Of a stretch of 7,169 nucleotides of DNA, positions 1 to 5,163 are shown one piece after another. Made by a program: the position numbers and the translations under genes. The notes beneath the pieces are model-generated. The model saw only the letters and a list, made by a program, of their open reading frames with translations, was not told the DNA's origin and ran no database searches. The DNA comes from an uncultured Coriobacteriaceae bacterium (GTDB lineage Bacteria > Actinomycetota > Coriobacteriia > Coriobacteriales > Atopobiaceae), in contig UWSJ01000086.1 in the NCBI GenBank assembly GCA_900549525.1, positions 1-7,169 of the forward strand, given 5' to 3'. Each line of letters opens with the position of its first letter. The first letter of the stretch is position 1.

Positions 1-2
1 AC

Positions 3-452
3 ATCGACACCTTCGCGATCCTCTCGGGCGACTCGGACTTCTCGCCGCTCGTCTCGAAGCTGCGCGAGTTTGACAAGACCGTGATCGGCGTCGGTATGCG
101 CGAGGCGACGAGCGCCCTGCTCACGGAGGTCTGCGACGAGTTCATCTTCTACGAGGACATCGTCTCTGCGGGCGGCATTCCCGCCTACGAGGGCCGTGTG
201 CCCAAGGAGAAGCTCCCGTGCTACAAGCTTTTGCTCGAGACGGTCGACGCGCTGCAGCACGAGACCGAGGGCCTCATCCTGGCGTCGTTGCTCAAGCAGA
301 CGATGCGGCGCAAGCGGCCGCAGTTCTCCGAGGGAACGTACGGGTACCGCTCGTTCACGGCCCTGCTGCGCGAGGCCTCCTCGCTGGGGCTCATCCAGAT
401 TCACACGGACCCTCGCAGCGGCAACGCCGTTGTGGACGGGTTCTGCGAGTAA
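3..452 (+). CDS. NYN-domain (LabA/DUF88-like) putative RNase with C-terminal LOTUS/OST-HTH-like domain, 5'-truncated
   Basis: The reading frame is already open at the window edge, so the start and the N-terminal half are missing; 149 residues and the TAA stop remain. The visible part opens with the end of an NYN (PIN-like) nuclease fold: a strand leading into SGDSDFSPLV, whose aspartates (visible residues 10 and 12) match the conserved acidic residues of the family, then a helix and the strand KTVIGVG. NYN proteins are metal-dependent ribonucleases or RNA-binding proteins. After a linker, roughly residues 75-147 (YKLLLETVDAL through the segment around YGYRSFTALL to the VVDGF end) resemble the winged-helix LOTUS/OST-HTH module often fused to NYN domains and thought to bind RNA. 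The next gene starts 20 nt downstream, suggesting cotranscription. The NYN assignment is firm; the LOTUS call is pattern-based and less sure. The RNA target is unknown. Confidence 0.82.
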   Translation: MDTFAILSGDSDFSPLVSKLREFDKTVIGVGMREATSALLTEVCDEFIFYEDIVSAGGIPAYEGRVPKEKLPCYKLLLETVDALQHETEGLILASLLKQTMRRKRPQFSEGTYGYRSFTALLREASSLGLIQIHTDPRSGNAVVDGFCE

Positions 453-472
453 GAAAGAAGAGGGCATACGAC

Positions 473-1087
473 ATGGCAGACAAGAACGTGCAGACGGGCA
501 AGCGTTTCGGCGCGGGCGAGGTCACGGAGGTGGGCAGGCTCATGGACGAGCTTGCCGGCCCCAACCGCCGCATTCGCCAGGAGGCGTCCCACGCGCTCGC
601 CGAGATGGCTACCGAGAGCCCCGAGAAGCTCGCGGGTCACGAGCAGGACGTGATCGAGGCACTCGTCGACGCGCTCTTCCGTCCCGAGGCGCAGACGCGC
701 TGGGAGTCGCTCGACGCGCTTCGTGCGCTCGTTCCCTCCAGCCCCGAGCTTGTCTCGGAGGCCTTCGAGGGGGCCGAGTCCTCGCTTCTGGACGAGACGT
801 CCTCGCGCGTGCGCATTTCGTCGTTCCGTCTGCTCGCGGCTCTTGGAGCCACTTCACCCGAGCTTTCGGACAAGGTGTGGCCGCTGCTCGACGACGCCAT
901 CCGCTGCTACCACGGAGACCCCGGCTACCGCGACATGCTCCAGGCCCTGCTCGAGCTGGTGCAGGGCAACGCGTCGGAGGCCACGAGGAAGGCGCTCGTG
1001 GACTTCATCTCCTTCGACGCCGAGAGCGGCCGTGGGTACGTCAAGACCCTCTCGGCGGAGATCGTCGAGGCGGCGAAGGCCAAGTAG
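473..1087 (+). CDS. HEAT-like repeat protein, 204 aa, function unknown
   Basis: The ATG at 473 is chosen because an AAGAAGAGGG ribosome-binding stretch precedes it at a workable distance and it lies just after the upstream stop; the frame runs open further upstream only inside the NYN gene. The protein is almost wholly helical and amphipathic, with no signal peptide or membrane segment. Four helix-pair units can be read at about residues 17-55 (EVGRLMDELAGPNRRIRQEA), 58-93, 97-132 and 134-168, each with an aliphatic first helix and a second helix of the RxxSLDALRAL type. This is typical of HEAT/armadillo scaffolds, which bind proteins or nucleic acids and have no catalytic residues. A lysine- and alanine-rich tail ends the protein. 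It lies 20 nt after the NYN-domain gene, so the two probably share a transcript and might form a nuclease-adaptor pair (inference). The exact function is not recognisable. Confidence 0.8.
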   Translation: MADKNVQTGKRFGAGEVTEVGRLMDELAGPNRRIRQEASHALAEMATESPEKLAGHEQDVIEALVDALFRPEAQTRWESLDALRALVPSSPELVSEAFEGAESSLLDETSSRVRISSFRLLAALGATSPELSDKVWPLLDDAIRCYHGDPGYRDMLQALLELVQGNASEATRKALVDFISFDAESGRGYVKTLSAEIVEAAKAK

Positions 1088-1173
1088 CACGCTTGCGTGC
1101 GGGTGGGGCGTGCCGTTCGTTCCCGGCTGGTTTCACGTGCCCGGACGCGGGCGGGCCGGCGCTCCCGTGGAAG

Positions 1174-1227
1174 TAGAATCGCGTCGAGGCCGGGCGAACT
1201 CCCGGCAGGGGTCGCCGGCTATGCCGG
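1174..1227 (+). promoter_or_regulatory. Possible -10 element and two leader hairpins upstream of the isocitrate dehydrogenase gene
   Basis: The 161-nt gap before the dehydrogenase holds a TAGAAT hexamer at 1174-1179 that fits a -10 box, but no good -35 is seen 16-18 nt upstream. Downstream lie two perfect hairpins: GCCGGG/CCCGGC (1189-1194 with 1201-1206, loop CGAACT) and CCGGC/GCCGG (1215-1219 with 1223-1227, loop TAT). The second ends 21 nt before the start codon. They match no riboswitch class I can name. GC-rich DNA makes short hairpins by chance, so this is weak. The rest of the gap holds only a 5-bp hairpin at 1139-1152 (tetraloop GACG) and a small one at 1087-1100, neither with a T-tract. 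Confidence 0.25.
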
Positions 1228-1248
1228 TGCTGACGAGAAGGGGAGACC

Positions 1249-2343
1249 ATGGCCCACGAGGTAACGCTCATCCCGGGAGACGGCATAGGCCCGGAGATTT
1301 CCGCCGCCATGCGCGAGGTCGTCGCCGCGACCGGTGTTGACGTCAACTGGCGCGTCCAGGAGGCGGGCGCGTCGGTGATGGAGGCCGAGGGCACGCCGCT
1401 GCCCGAGCGCGTGCTCGACTCCATCCGCGAGACGGGCACGGCCATCAAGGGGCCGGTCACCACGCCGGTGGGTTCCGGGTTCCGTAGCGTCAACGTCGCC
1501 CTGCGTCGTGCGTTCGACCTCTATGCCTGCGTACGCCCGTGCCTCTCCATGCCCGGTGACGGCAGCCGCTACGAGAACGTCGACCTCGTGATCGTGCGCG
1601 AGAACACGGAGGACCTCTACGCCGGCATCGAGTTCGACGAGGGGTCGGAGGGCGCCGCCCACATCATCGACGAGGTGGCGAAGGCGGGTGCCGGTACCAT
1701 CCGCCCGGACTCGGCCATCTCGCTCAAGCCCATCAGCGTGAGCGGGTCGGAACGCATCGTGCGCTACGCCTTCGACTACGCCCGGAGAAACGGCCGCCAC
1801 AAGGTGACGGCGGTGCACAAGGCCAACATCATGAAGTGCACGGACGGCCTCTTCCTGCACGTTGCCGAGCGCGTCGCCAAGGACTATCCCGACATCGCGT
1901 TCGACGCCAAGATCGTTGACGCCACCTGCATGGGGCTCGTGATGAATCCGACCGACTTCGACGTCATGGTGCTGCCCAACCTCTACGGAGACATCGTGAG
2001 CGACCTCTGTGCCGGGCTTGTTGGCGGCCTGGGGCTGGCCCCCGGCTCCAACATCGGTGCCCGCCAGGCCATATTCGAGGCCACCCACGGCAGCGCCCCC
2101 GACATCGCGGGCAAGGACATCGCCAACCCCACGGCCATGATCCTCTCGGCCGCCATGATGCTCGACCACCTGGGAGAGGGCGCGGCGGCCACGCGCGTGC
2201 GCACGGCCGTGCGCGAGGTGCTCGCCGAGGGCGCCTGCGTCACCGCCGACATCAAGCGTGCGCTTTCAGGCTCGGTTGAGGGTTGCGTGGGGACGCGGGC
2301 CTATGGCAGCGCGGTTGCCGACCGCGTGGCGCTCCTGGGGTAG
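1249..2343 (+). CDS. icd: NAD-type isocitrate dehydrogenase (isocitrate/isopropylmalate dehydrogenase family)
   Basis: Predicted to oxidatively decarboxylate isocitrate to 2-oxoglutarate in the cytosol, feeding glutamate synthesis and the oxidative branch of the citrate cycle. The 364-residue length is typical of the short, NAD-type beta-decarboxylating dehydrogenases. Landmarks: IPGDGIGPE at 8-16; the isocitrate-binding stretch with S80, N82, R86 and R96 (SVNVALRRAFDLYACVRP); VRENTEDLYAG at 117-126, with the catalytic-type Tyr124; KANIMK at 191-196, with the catalytic-type Lys191; metal-binding aspartates near 224, 248 and 252; and the coenzyme loop ATHGSAPDIAG at 278-288. The Asp285-Ile286 pair stands where the NADP enzyme of E. 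coli has Lys-Tyr, pointing to NAD. The Ser/Asn substrate motif argues against isopropylmalate or homoisocitrate. The start is supported by a GAGAAGGGGAGA purine run just before ATG 1249. No other citrate-cycle gene is in view. An anaerobe may use it mainly for 2-oxoglutarate supply (inference). Confidence 0.87.
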   Translation: MAHEVTLIPGDGIGPEISAAMREVVAATGVDVNWRVQEAGASVMEAEGTPLPERVLDSIRETGTAIKGPVTTPVGSGFRSVNVALRRAFDLYACVRPCLSMPGDGSRYENVDLVIVRENTEDLYAGIEFDEGSEGAAHIIDEVAKAGAGTIRPDSAISLKPISVSGSERIVRYAFDYARRNGRHKVTAVHKANIMKCTDGLFLHVAERVAKDYPDIAFDAKIVDATCMGLVMNPTDFDVMVLPNLYGDIVSDLCAGLVGGLGLAPGSNIGARQAIFEATHGSAPDIAGKDIANPTAMILSAAMMLDHLGEGAAATRVRTAVREVLAEGACVTADIKRALSGSVEGCVGTRAYGSAVADRVALLG

Positions 2344-2365
2344 ACTGACGGTCGTTTGCACACGT

Positions 2366-2396
2366 CCCGCGCGCATGCCTCCGGGTGGCTCGCGGG
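2366..2396 (+). other. Long-loop hairpin between the dehydrogenase and SurA-like genes
   Basis: CCCGCG at 2366-2371 pairs perfectly with CGCGGG at 2391-2396 around a 19-nt loop, in a gap of only 74 nt. No T-run follows, so it is not a classical terminator. It could slow or partly separate transcription of the two genes, or be chance. A TAGACT hexamer overlapping the dehydrogenase stop (2341-2346) could act as a -10 for the next gene, but no -35 sits at the right distance. Confidence 0.2.
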
Positions 2397-2417
2397 CTTA
2401 CGGTTCGGGAGTGGTAC

Positions 2418-3311
2418 ATGACAGCTAGTAAGTCGAAGCCCAACGGCCGCACGGGCGGCTCGTCCGTAGCGGGTGGTCGCGGGGGGCTGGGGCTTCCCGT
2501 TCTCGTGGCGGCCGTCGTCGTCGCGCTGCTCGTCGGGGCCCTCTTTGGCAAGCTCGTGCTGGGCGGGGGCATGCCCGCGGCGGCGTTTGCGGGGCAGACT
2601 TCGGTCTCCGAGGCCGACCTCGGACGCGTTATCGCCACGTATACGTATGACGGCAAGACCGAGACGGTCACCGTGCGCGACGCCATCGAGTCCCAGGCCT
2701 CCCTCGACTCCGTCAAGGCCGACGACGGCACCTACACCCTGCCCTCTGCCGACGCTGCCATTGCCGTGGCGAGGAACCGTATCCTCGCCAAGGTTGCCGA
2801 GGACAAGGGCATCACGGTCTCCGATGACGAGCTTCCCGAGTACGTCCAGAAGATCGGCGGTGCGTCCGACATCGCCACGCTTGCCCAGAGCTATGGCCTG
2901 ACGGAGGACGAGGCCACCGAGATCGTCCGCGAGAGCGCCCTCATGTGGAAGCTCAAGGACGAGGTCACCTCCACCAAGGCAGGTGACGCCCCCACCGCTC
3001 CCGAGGCACCCTCCGACGGCAGCTCCGACACGGCCAACGCCACCTACGGCGCCTATGTCATCGGCCTGCTCGGCGACGAGTGGGACTCGGACAACAACAC
3101 CTGGGCCCGCCAGGACGGGCCGTTCTACCAGGCCCTCAAGGACGAGACCTTCTCGGCCGACTCCGCCACCTACGCCCAGGCGCAGATGGCCTACTACGTG
3201 GCCTACCAGCAGTACGTCACCAACTCGAAGACCTCCACGTCCGAGTGGACGCAGTACGTGAACGGGATTCTCTCGAAGGCCTCCATCCAGGTCGTTACGC
3301 TCACCGCGTAG
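2418..3311 (+). CDS. Membrane-anchored extracytoplasmic protein with SurA/PrsA N-terminal-like chaperone region
   Basis: A 297-residue protein. The ATG at 2418 is preferred because GGGAG (2407-2411) sits 6 nt before it; an in-frame GTG at 2385 would add eleven residues and has no such site. Residues 1-25 are basic and rich in Gly/Ser. Residues 26-48 form one hydrophobic helix (from LPVLVAAVVVALLVGALFG onward), an uncleaved anchor that leaves the rest outside. Residues 114-183 (from AIAVARNRILAKVAEDKGIT) resemble the helical N-terminal fold of SurA/PrsA/trigger-factor chaperones, with an 'xxGITVSDDELPEYV' turn typical of that family. A Pro/Ser/Thr-rich linker (188-208) leads to a Tyr/Ala/Asp-rich C-terminal part (about 210-297). 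No parvulin PPIase domain is recognisable, so a catalytic folding role is not supported. No lipobox Cys is present. The DUF523-PNP gene starts 20 nt downstream, indicating a likely shared transcript. Confidence 0.72.
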   Translation: MTASKSKPNGRTGGSSVAGGRGGLGLPVLVAAVVVALLVGALFGKLVLGGGMPAAAFAGQTSVSEADLGRVIATYTYDGKTETVTVRDAIESQASLDSVKADDGTYTLPSADAAIAVARNRILAKVAEDKGITVSDDELPEYVQKIGGASDIATLAQSYGLTEDEATEIVRESALMWKLKDEVTSTKAGDAPTAPEAPSDGSSDTANATYGAYVIGLLGDEWDSDNNTWARQDGPFYQALKDETFSADSATYAQAQMAYYVAYQQYVTNSKTSTSEWTQYVNGILSKASIQVVTLTA

Positions 3312-3331
3312 CGCAGGGCTTGGGGTCGGGC

Positions 3332-4540
3332 GTGCGCGTCGTCATAAGCAGGTGCCTTCTGGGCGAGCGTTGCCGCTACGACGGTGACGCTCGCCCTTCT
3401 CGTGCCGTCTGCTCGCTTGCGGATGCGGTGACGAGGGAGGGCGGCGAGGTCGTGGGCGTGTGCCCGGAGGTTGACGGCGGGCTTCCGTGCCCGCGTCCGC
3501 CGAGTGAGCGCGTGGGCGGCCGCGTGCTCACTCGCGAGGGCGTCGACGTCACGAACGCCTACTACGCGGGAGCCGCAAGGACCGTGCGCCGTGCACGGGC
3601 CACAGGGGCACCGCTCGCCGTCCTGAAGGCCAAGAGCCCGGCTTGCGGCTCGGGCGTCATCTACGATGGGAGCTTCCAGGGTAGGCTCGTGAGCGGTCTT
3701 GGCGTCGCCGCCGAGGCGCTCGTGAAGGAGGGGGTTGTCGTGGTGGATGAAACCGTCGTCGAGGGTTGTCGCGCAAGCGTGGAGCATCCGGTTGCGCTGG
3801 TGCTGGGCAGCGGCCTGGGTGCCGTCGCGTCGCTGGTGAAGCCCGTGCGCCGCATTCCGTATGCCGACATCGAGGGCTTTCCGGCCGGGGCGCGCCCGGT
3901 GGCGGGCCATCGCTTCGAGGCCACCGTGGGCACCATCGACGAAGTGCCGGTGGTGGTCTATCCCGGCCGCGTCCATCTCTACCAGGGCTATGGCCCCGCG
4001 CAGGTAAGCTCGCTCGTGCGTCACGCCCACAAGCTCGGTTGCCGCGACATCATCTTTGCCTGCTCTACCGGCGCCGTCGCTGGTAAGGCGCACGTGGGCC
4101 TCGGGCTCGTGACTGACCACCTCAACCTCACGGGGACGAATCCCCTCATCGAGGACGAGGACCTGTCGGTGGTCGACTCCCCGTTCGTGAGCATGACCGA
4201 CGCCTACTCGCCCTACCTGCGCGAACTTGCGGCAGGTGTGGCGGCAGACCTTGGCATTGAGCTGCAGCAGGGTGTGTACGCAGGGCTCTTGGGACCAAGC
4301 TTTGAGACGGCGGCGGAGGTTCGGGCCCTCGGCACGCTCGGGGCGTCGTTTGCGGGCGTCTCGCTCGTGTGCGAGGCCATCATGGCACGGGCTCTCGGGA
4401 TGAACGTGCTTGGTCTCACGCTGGCGGCCAACATGGCTGGCGAGCCGGGCGTGACGCACGAGAGCGTGCTTGAGGTGGCGGGCCGCTTTAACGACGACTT
4501 CGAGCGGCTCGTGCGCGGGGTGCTGGCGCTGCTCAGGTAG
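3332..4540 (+). CDS. DUF523 (TudS-like desulfidase) fused to purine nucleoside phosphorylase
   Basis: One uninterrupted 402-codon frame. GTG 3332 is chosen because GGGG (3322-3325) lies 6 nt upstream and the protein then begins MRVVISRCLLG, the usual DUF523 start. Residues 1-140 are DUF523: CLLGERCRYDG (8-18), GVCPEVDGGLPCPRPPSE (42-59), KAKSPACGSGVIYDGSF (99-115). Cys8, Cys44 and Cys105 match the three-cysteine [4Fe-4S] site of the family, whose studied member TudS removes sulfur from 2-thiouracil. Residues 150-402 form a trimeric-type PNP, which splits purine nucleosides with phosphate: GSGLG (159-163), GH193, PGRVHLYQGY (211-220), TDHLNL (261-266), MTDAY (288-292), GPSFETAAE (321-329), LAANMAG (364-370), H376. 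Counterparts of human PNP Ser33, His64, Arg84, His86, Glu201, Asn243 and His257 are kept; Met219 becomes Val343, and the NAAGG loop is replaced by CSTGA (244-248). The usual N-terminal PNP helix is missing. The domains are clear; the joint thiopurine role is inference. Confidence 0.88.
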   Translation: MRVVISRCLLGERCRYDGDARPSRAVCSLADAVTREGGEVVGVCPEVDGGLPCPRPPSERVGGRVLTREGVDVTNAYYAGAARTVRRARATGAPLAVLKAKSPACGSGVIYDGSFQGRLVSGLGVAAEALVKEGVVVVDETVVEGCRASVEHPVALVLGSGLGAVASLVKPVRRIPYADIEGFPAGARPVAGHRFEATVGTIDEVPVVVYPGRVHLYQGYGPAQVSSLVRHAHKLGCRDIIFACSTGAVAGKAHVGLGLVTDHLNLTGTNPLIEDEDLSVVDSPFVSMTDAYSPYLRELAAGVAADLGIELQQGVYAGLLGPSFETAAEVRALGTLGASFAGVSLVCEAIMARALGMNVLGLTLAANMAGEPGVTHESVLEVAGRFNDDFERLVRGVLALLR

Positions 4541-4576
4541 CGCCGTCCAGGGTCACCGTCGCCCTTCGAGCTGGTC

Positions 4577-4616
4577 ACGCCCGACATCGTCTCCGTGCGA
4601 CGTCGGGCGTTCTCCT
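4577..4616 (+). terminator. Intrinsic terminator after the DUF523-PNP gene
   Basis: ACGCCCGAC (4577-4585) pairs perfectly over 9 bp with GTCGGGCGT (4602-4610). After one A/C mismatch, TCG (4587-4589) pairs with CGA (4598-4600) around an 8-nt loop. A T-enriched tail (TTCTCCT) follows. It starts 37 nt after the stop codon and lies ahead of the feo promoter, so it separates the two transcription units. The T-tract is imperfect, as is common in GC-rich genomes. Confidence 0.65.
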
Positions 4617-4624
4617 GTGGCGAC

Positions 4625-4672
4625 AAAAAACGGTTTGCCGTAGTTGACTCCTTATCGAGTTAAGCCCATACT
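4625..4672 (+). promoter_or_regulatory. Promoter of the feo operon with overlapping dyad
   Basis: In an otherwise GC-rich window, 4621-4700 is an AT-rich island. TTGACT (4644-4649) and CATACT (4667-4672) are separated by exactly 17 nt, a good housekeeping-sigma promoter. A run of six adenines at 4625-4630 lies where an UP element would be. The -35 hexamer is half of an imperfect dyad, TTGACT-N8-AGTTAA (4644-4663, 5 of 6 positions symmetrical), which could be an operator for an iron regulator of the DtxR/IdeR or Fur type. Neither box consensus is matched convincingly. Transcription would start near 4679. Confidence 0.6.
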
Positions 4673-4679
4673 ACTTTTT

Positions 4680-4784
4680 TGTTAGAAGAACATAACTTCT
4701 CCTCACTCCCGCCGGTGGACGGCAGGAAGGAATACGCGGACGGCAGGCGGCCTTGGTCGCGTGCCGTTTTCGCGTGAGGAGGGG
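4680..4784 (+). ncRNA. Structured 5' leader of the feo operon (candidate cis-regulatory RNA)
   Basis: The predicted leader is about 125 nt. An 11-bp helix closes it: CTTCTCCTCAC (4696-4706) with GTGAGGAGGGG (4774-4784), eight Watson-Crick pairs in a row plus two G-U and one G-C. Inside is a strong hairpin: ACGGCA (4740-4745) with TGCCGT (4762-4767), a G-G mismatch, then GCGGC (4747-4751) with GTCGC (4756-4760), capped by CTTG. A smaller hairpin GCCG/CGGC occupies 4711-4723. GGACGGCAGG occurs twice (4717-4726, 4738-4747), so either copy could pair with TGCCGT. An upstream AGAAG/CTTCT hairpin (4684-4688, 4696-4700) competes with the closing helix. The 3' strand of the helix ends 8 nt before the feoA ribosome-binding site and does not cover it. 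I cannot match it to a known riboswitch class. Confidence 0.45.
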
Positions 4785-4803
4785 CCGAGGGCGAGGAGCA
4801 ACT

Positions 4804-5049
4804 ATGGCTGGCAACGCAGCGGCGGGGGCGCAACTTCCGCTCGCGCTGGTCCACGAGGGCGAGACCGTCACCGTGGCCAAGGTTCGCGGCAACGACGAGA
4901 TGCGCCGTCACCTCGAGAACCTCGGCTTTGTCGAGGGCGCCCAGGTCAAGGTCGTGAGTCAGGGGAGCGCCTCGGGCACGATTTGCCAGGTGAAGGGCTC
5001 CCAGCTTGGCATCGACCGCAACACGGCGATGCACATCACCGCCAATTAA
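4804..5049 (+). CDS. feoA: FeoA-family protein, first copy (FeoA1)
   Basis: An 81-residue SH3-like cytosolic protein, thought to bind FeoB and help ferrous-iron uptake. ATG 4804 is set by a strong GAGGAG ribosome-binding site (4793-4798) 5 nt upstream. Family signs: EGETVTVAKVRGNDEMRRHL (19-38), the LENLGFVEGAQVKVVSQG turn (37-54), and a closing beta segment with VKGSQLGIDRNTAMHI (63-78). The first fifteen residues (Ala/Gly-rich) form a short extension before the usual FeoA start. It differs clearly from the second copy downstream: Gly-Ser-Ala-Ser replaces the 'APLGDP' element, so the two are not a recent duplication. First gene of the feo operon. A candidate terminator follows it, so it may be made in excess over FeoA2 and FeoB. 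Confidence 0.9.
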   Translation: MAGNAAAGAQLPLALVHEGETVTVAKVRGNDEMRRHLENLGFVEGAQVKVVSQGSASGTICQVKGSQLGIDRNTAMHITAN

Positions 5050-5059
5050 CCGCGCATTC

Positions 5060-5077
5060 CGCGCCGCGTGCGGCGCG
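5060..5077 (+). other. GC-rich hairpin just after feoA1
   Basis: CGCGCCG (5060-5066) and CGGCGCG (5071-5077) form a perfect 7-bp stem with a CGTG tetraloop, 11 nt after the feoA1 stop. No T-run follows directly; the next hairpin begins 5 nt later. It may protect the 3' end of a short feoA1 transcript or pause polymerase before the terminator-like element at 5082. Confidence 0.4.
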
Positions 5078-5081
5078 TGCG

Positions 5082-5116
5082 ACGCCGGGTTCTTCCCTGG
5101 CGTGTTCTTTTGTCGT
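5082..5116 (+). terminator. Candidate internal terminator/attenuator between feoA1 and feoA2
   Basis: ACGCCGGG (5082-5089) pairs with CCTGGCGT (5096-5103) over 8 bp including one G-T wobble, with a 6-nt loop TTCTTC. A T-rich tract follows (GTTCTTTTGTCGTT, 5104-5116 region). This has intrinsic-terminator shape yet lies inside an apparent operon, so it probably gives partial read-through. A further 7-bp hairpin (5121-5127 with 5136-5142) lies between it and the feoA2 ribosome-binding site. Confidence 0.5.
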
Positions 5117-5163
5117 TCGATGTCGGCTTCTGCGCGCCGGCAAGAGAGGAAGAGAGGGAAAAG

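Noticed and set aside
1087..1152. Terminator after the HEAT gene
   Set aside because: Two small hairpins (1087-1100 and 1139-1152) exist, but no T-run follows either and the stems are only 5-6 bp.
1181..1248. ZTP (pfl) or guanidine-II riboswitch before the dehydrogenase gene
   Set aside because: A GGCGAAC-like stretch and two stems recall these classes, but the conserved downstream ZTP block and the ACGR loops of guanidine-II are absent.
196..1340. Overlapping + strand frames rich in Arg, Pro and Ser running through the NYN and HEAT genes
   Set aside because: Compositional shadows in alternative frames; no motif or ribosome-binding support.
1219..2169. 316-codon antisense open frame opposite the dehydrogenase gene
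   Set aside because: His/Gly/Val/Arg-rich shadow of a gene with intact family motifs.
3203..4459. 418-codon antisense open frame opposite the DUF523-PNP gene
   Set aside because: Rich in Arg/His/Ala with no recognisable motif; the opposite strand encodes two clear enzyme domains over the same bases.
3779..4540. Separate PNP gene starting at an internal GTG around 3779
   Set aside because: The nearest purine-rich stretch lies about 13 nt away, too far, and the DUF523 frame runs straight through without a stop, so a fusion is simpler. An internal start cannot be fully excluded.
4644..4700. Classical Fur box or DtxR/IdeR box
   Set aside because: Neither the GATAAT-type repeat nor the TTAGGTTAG-type palindrome is present at acceptable similarity; only unnamed dyads are reported.
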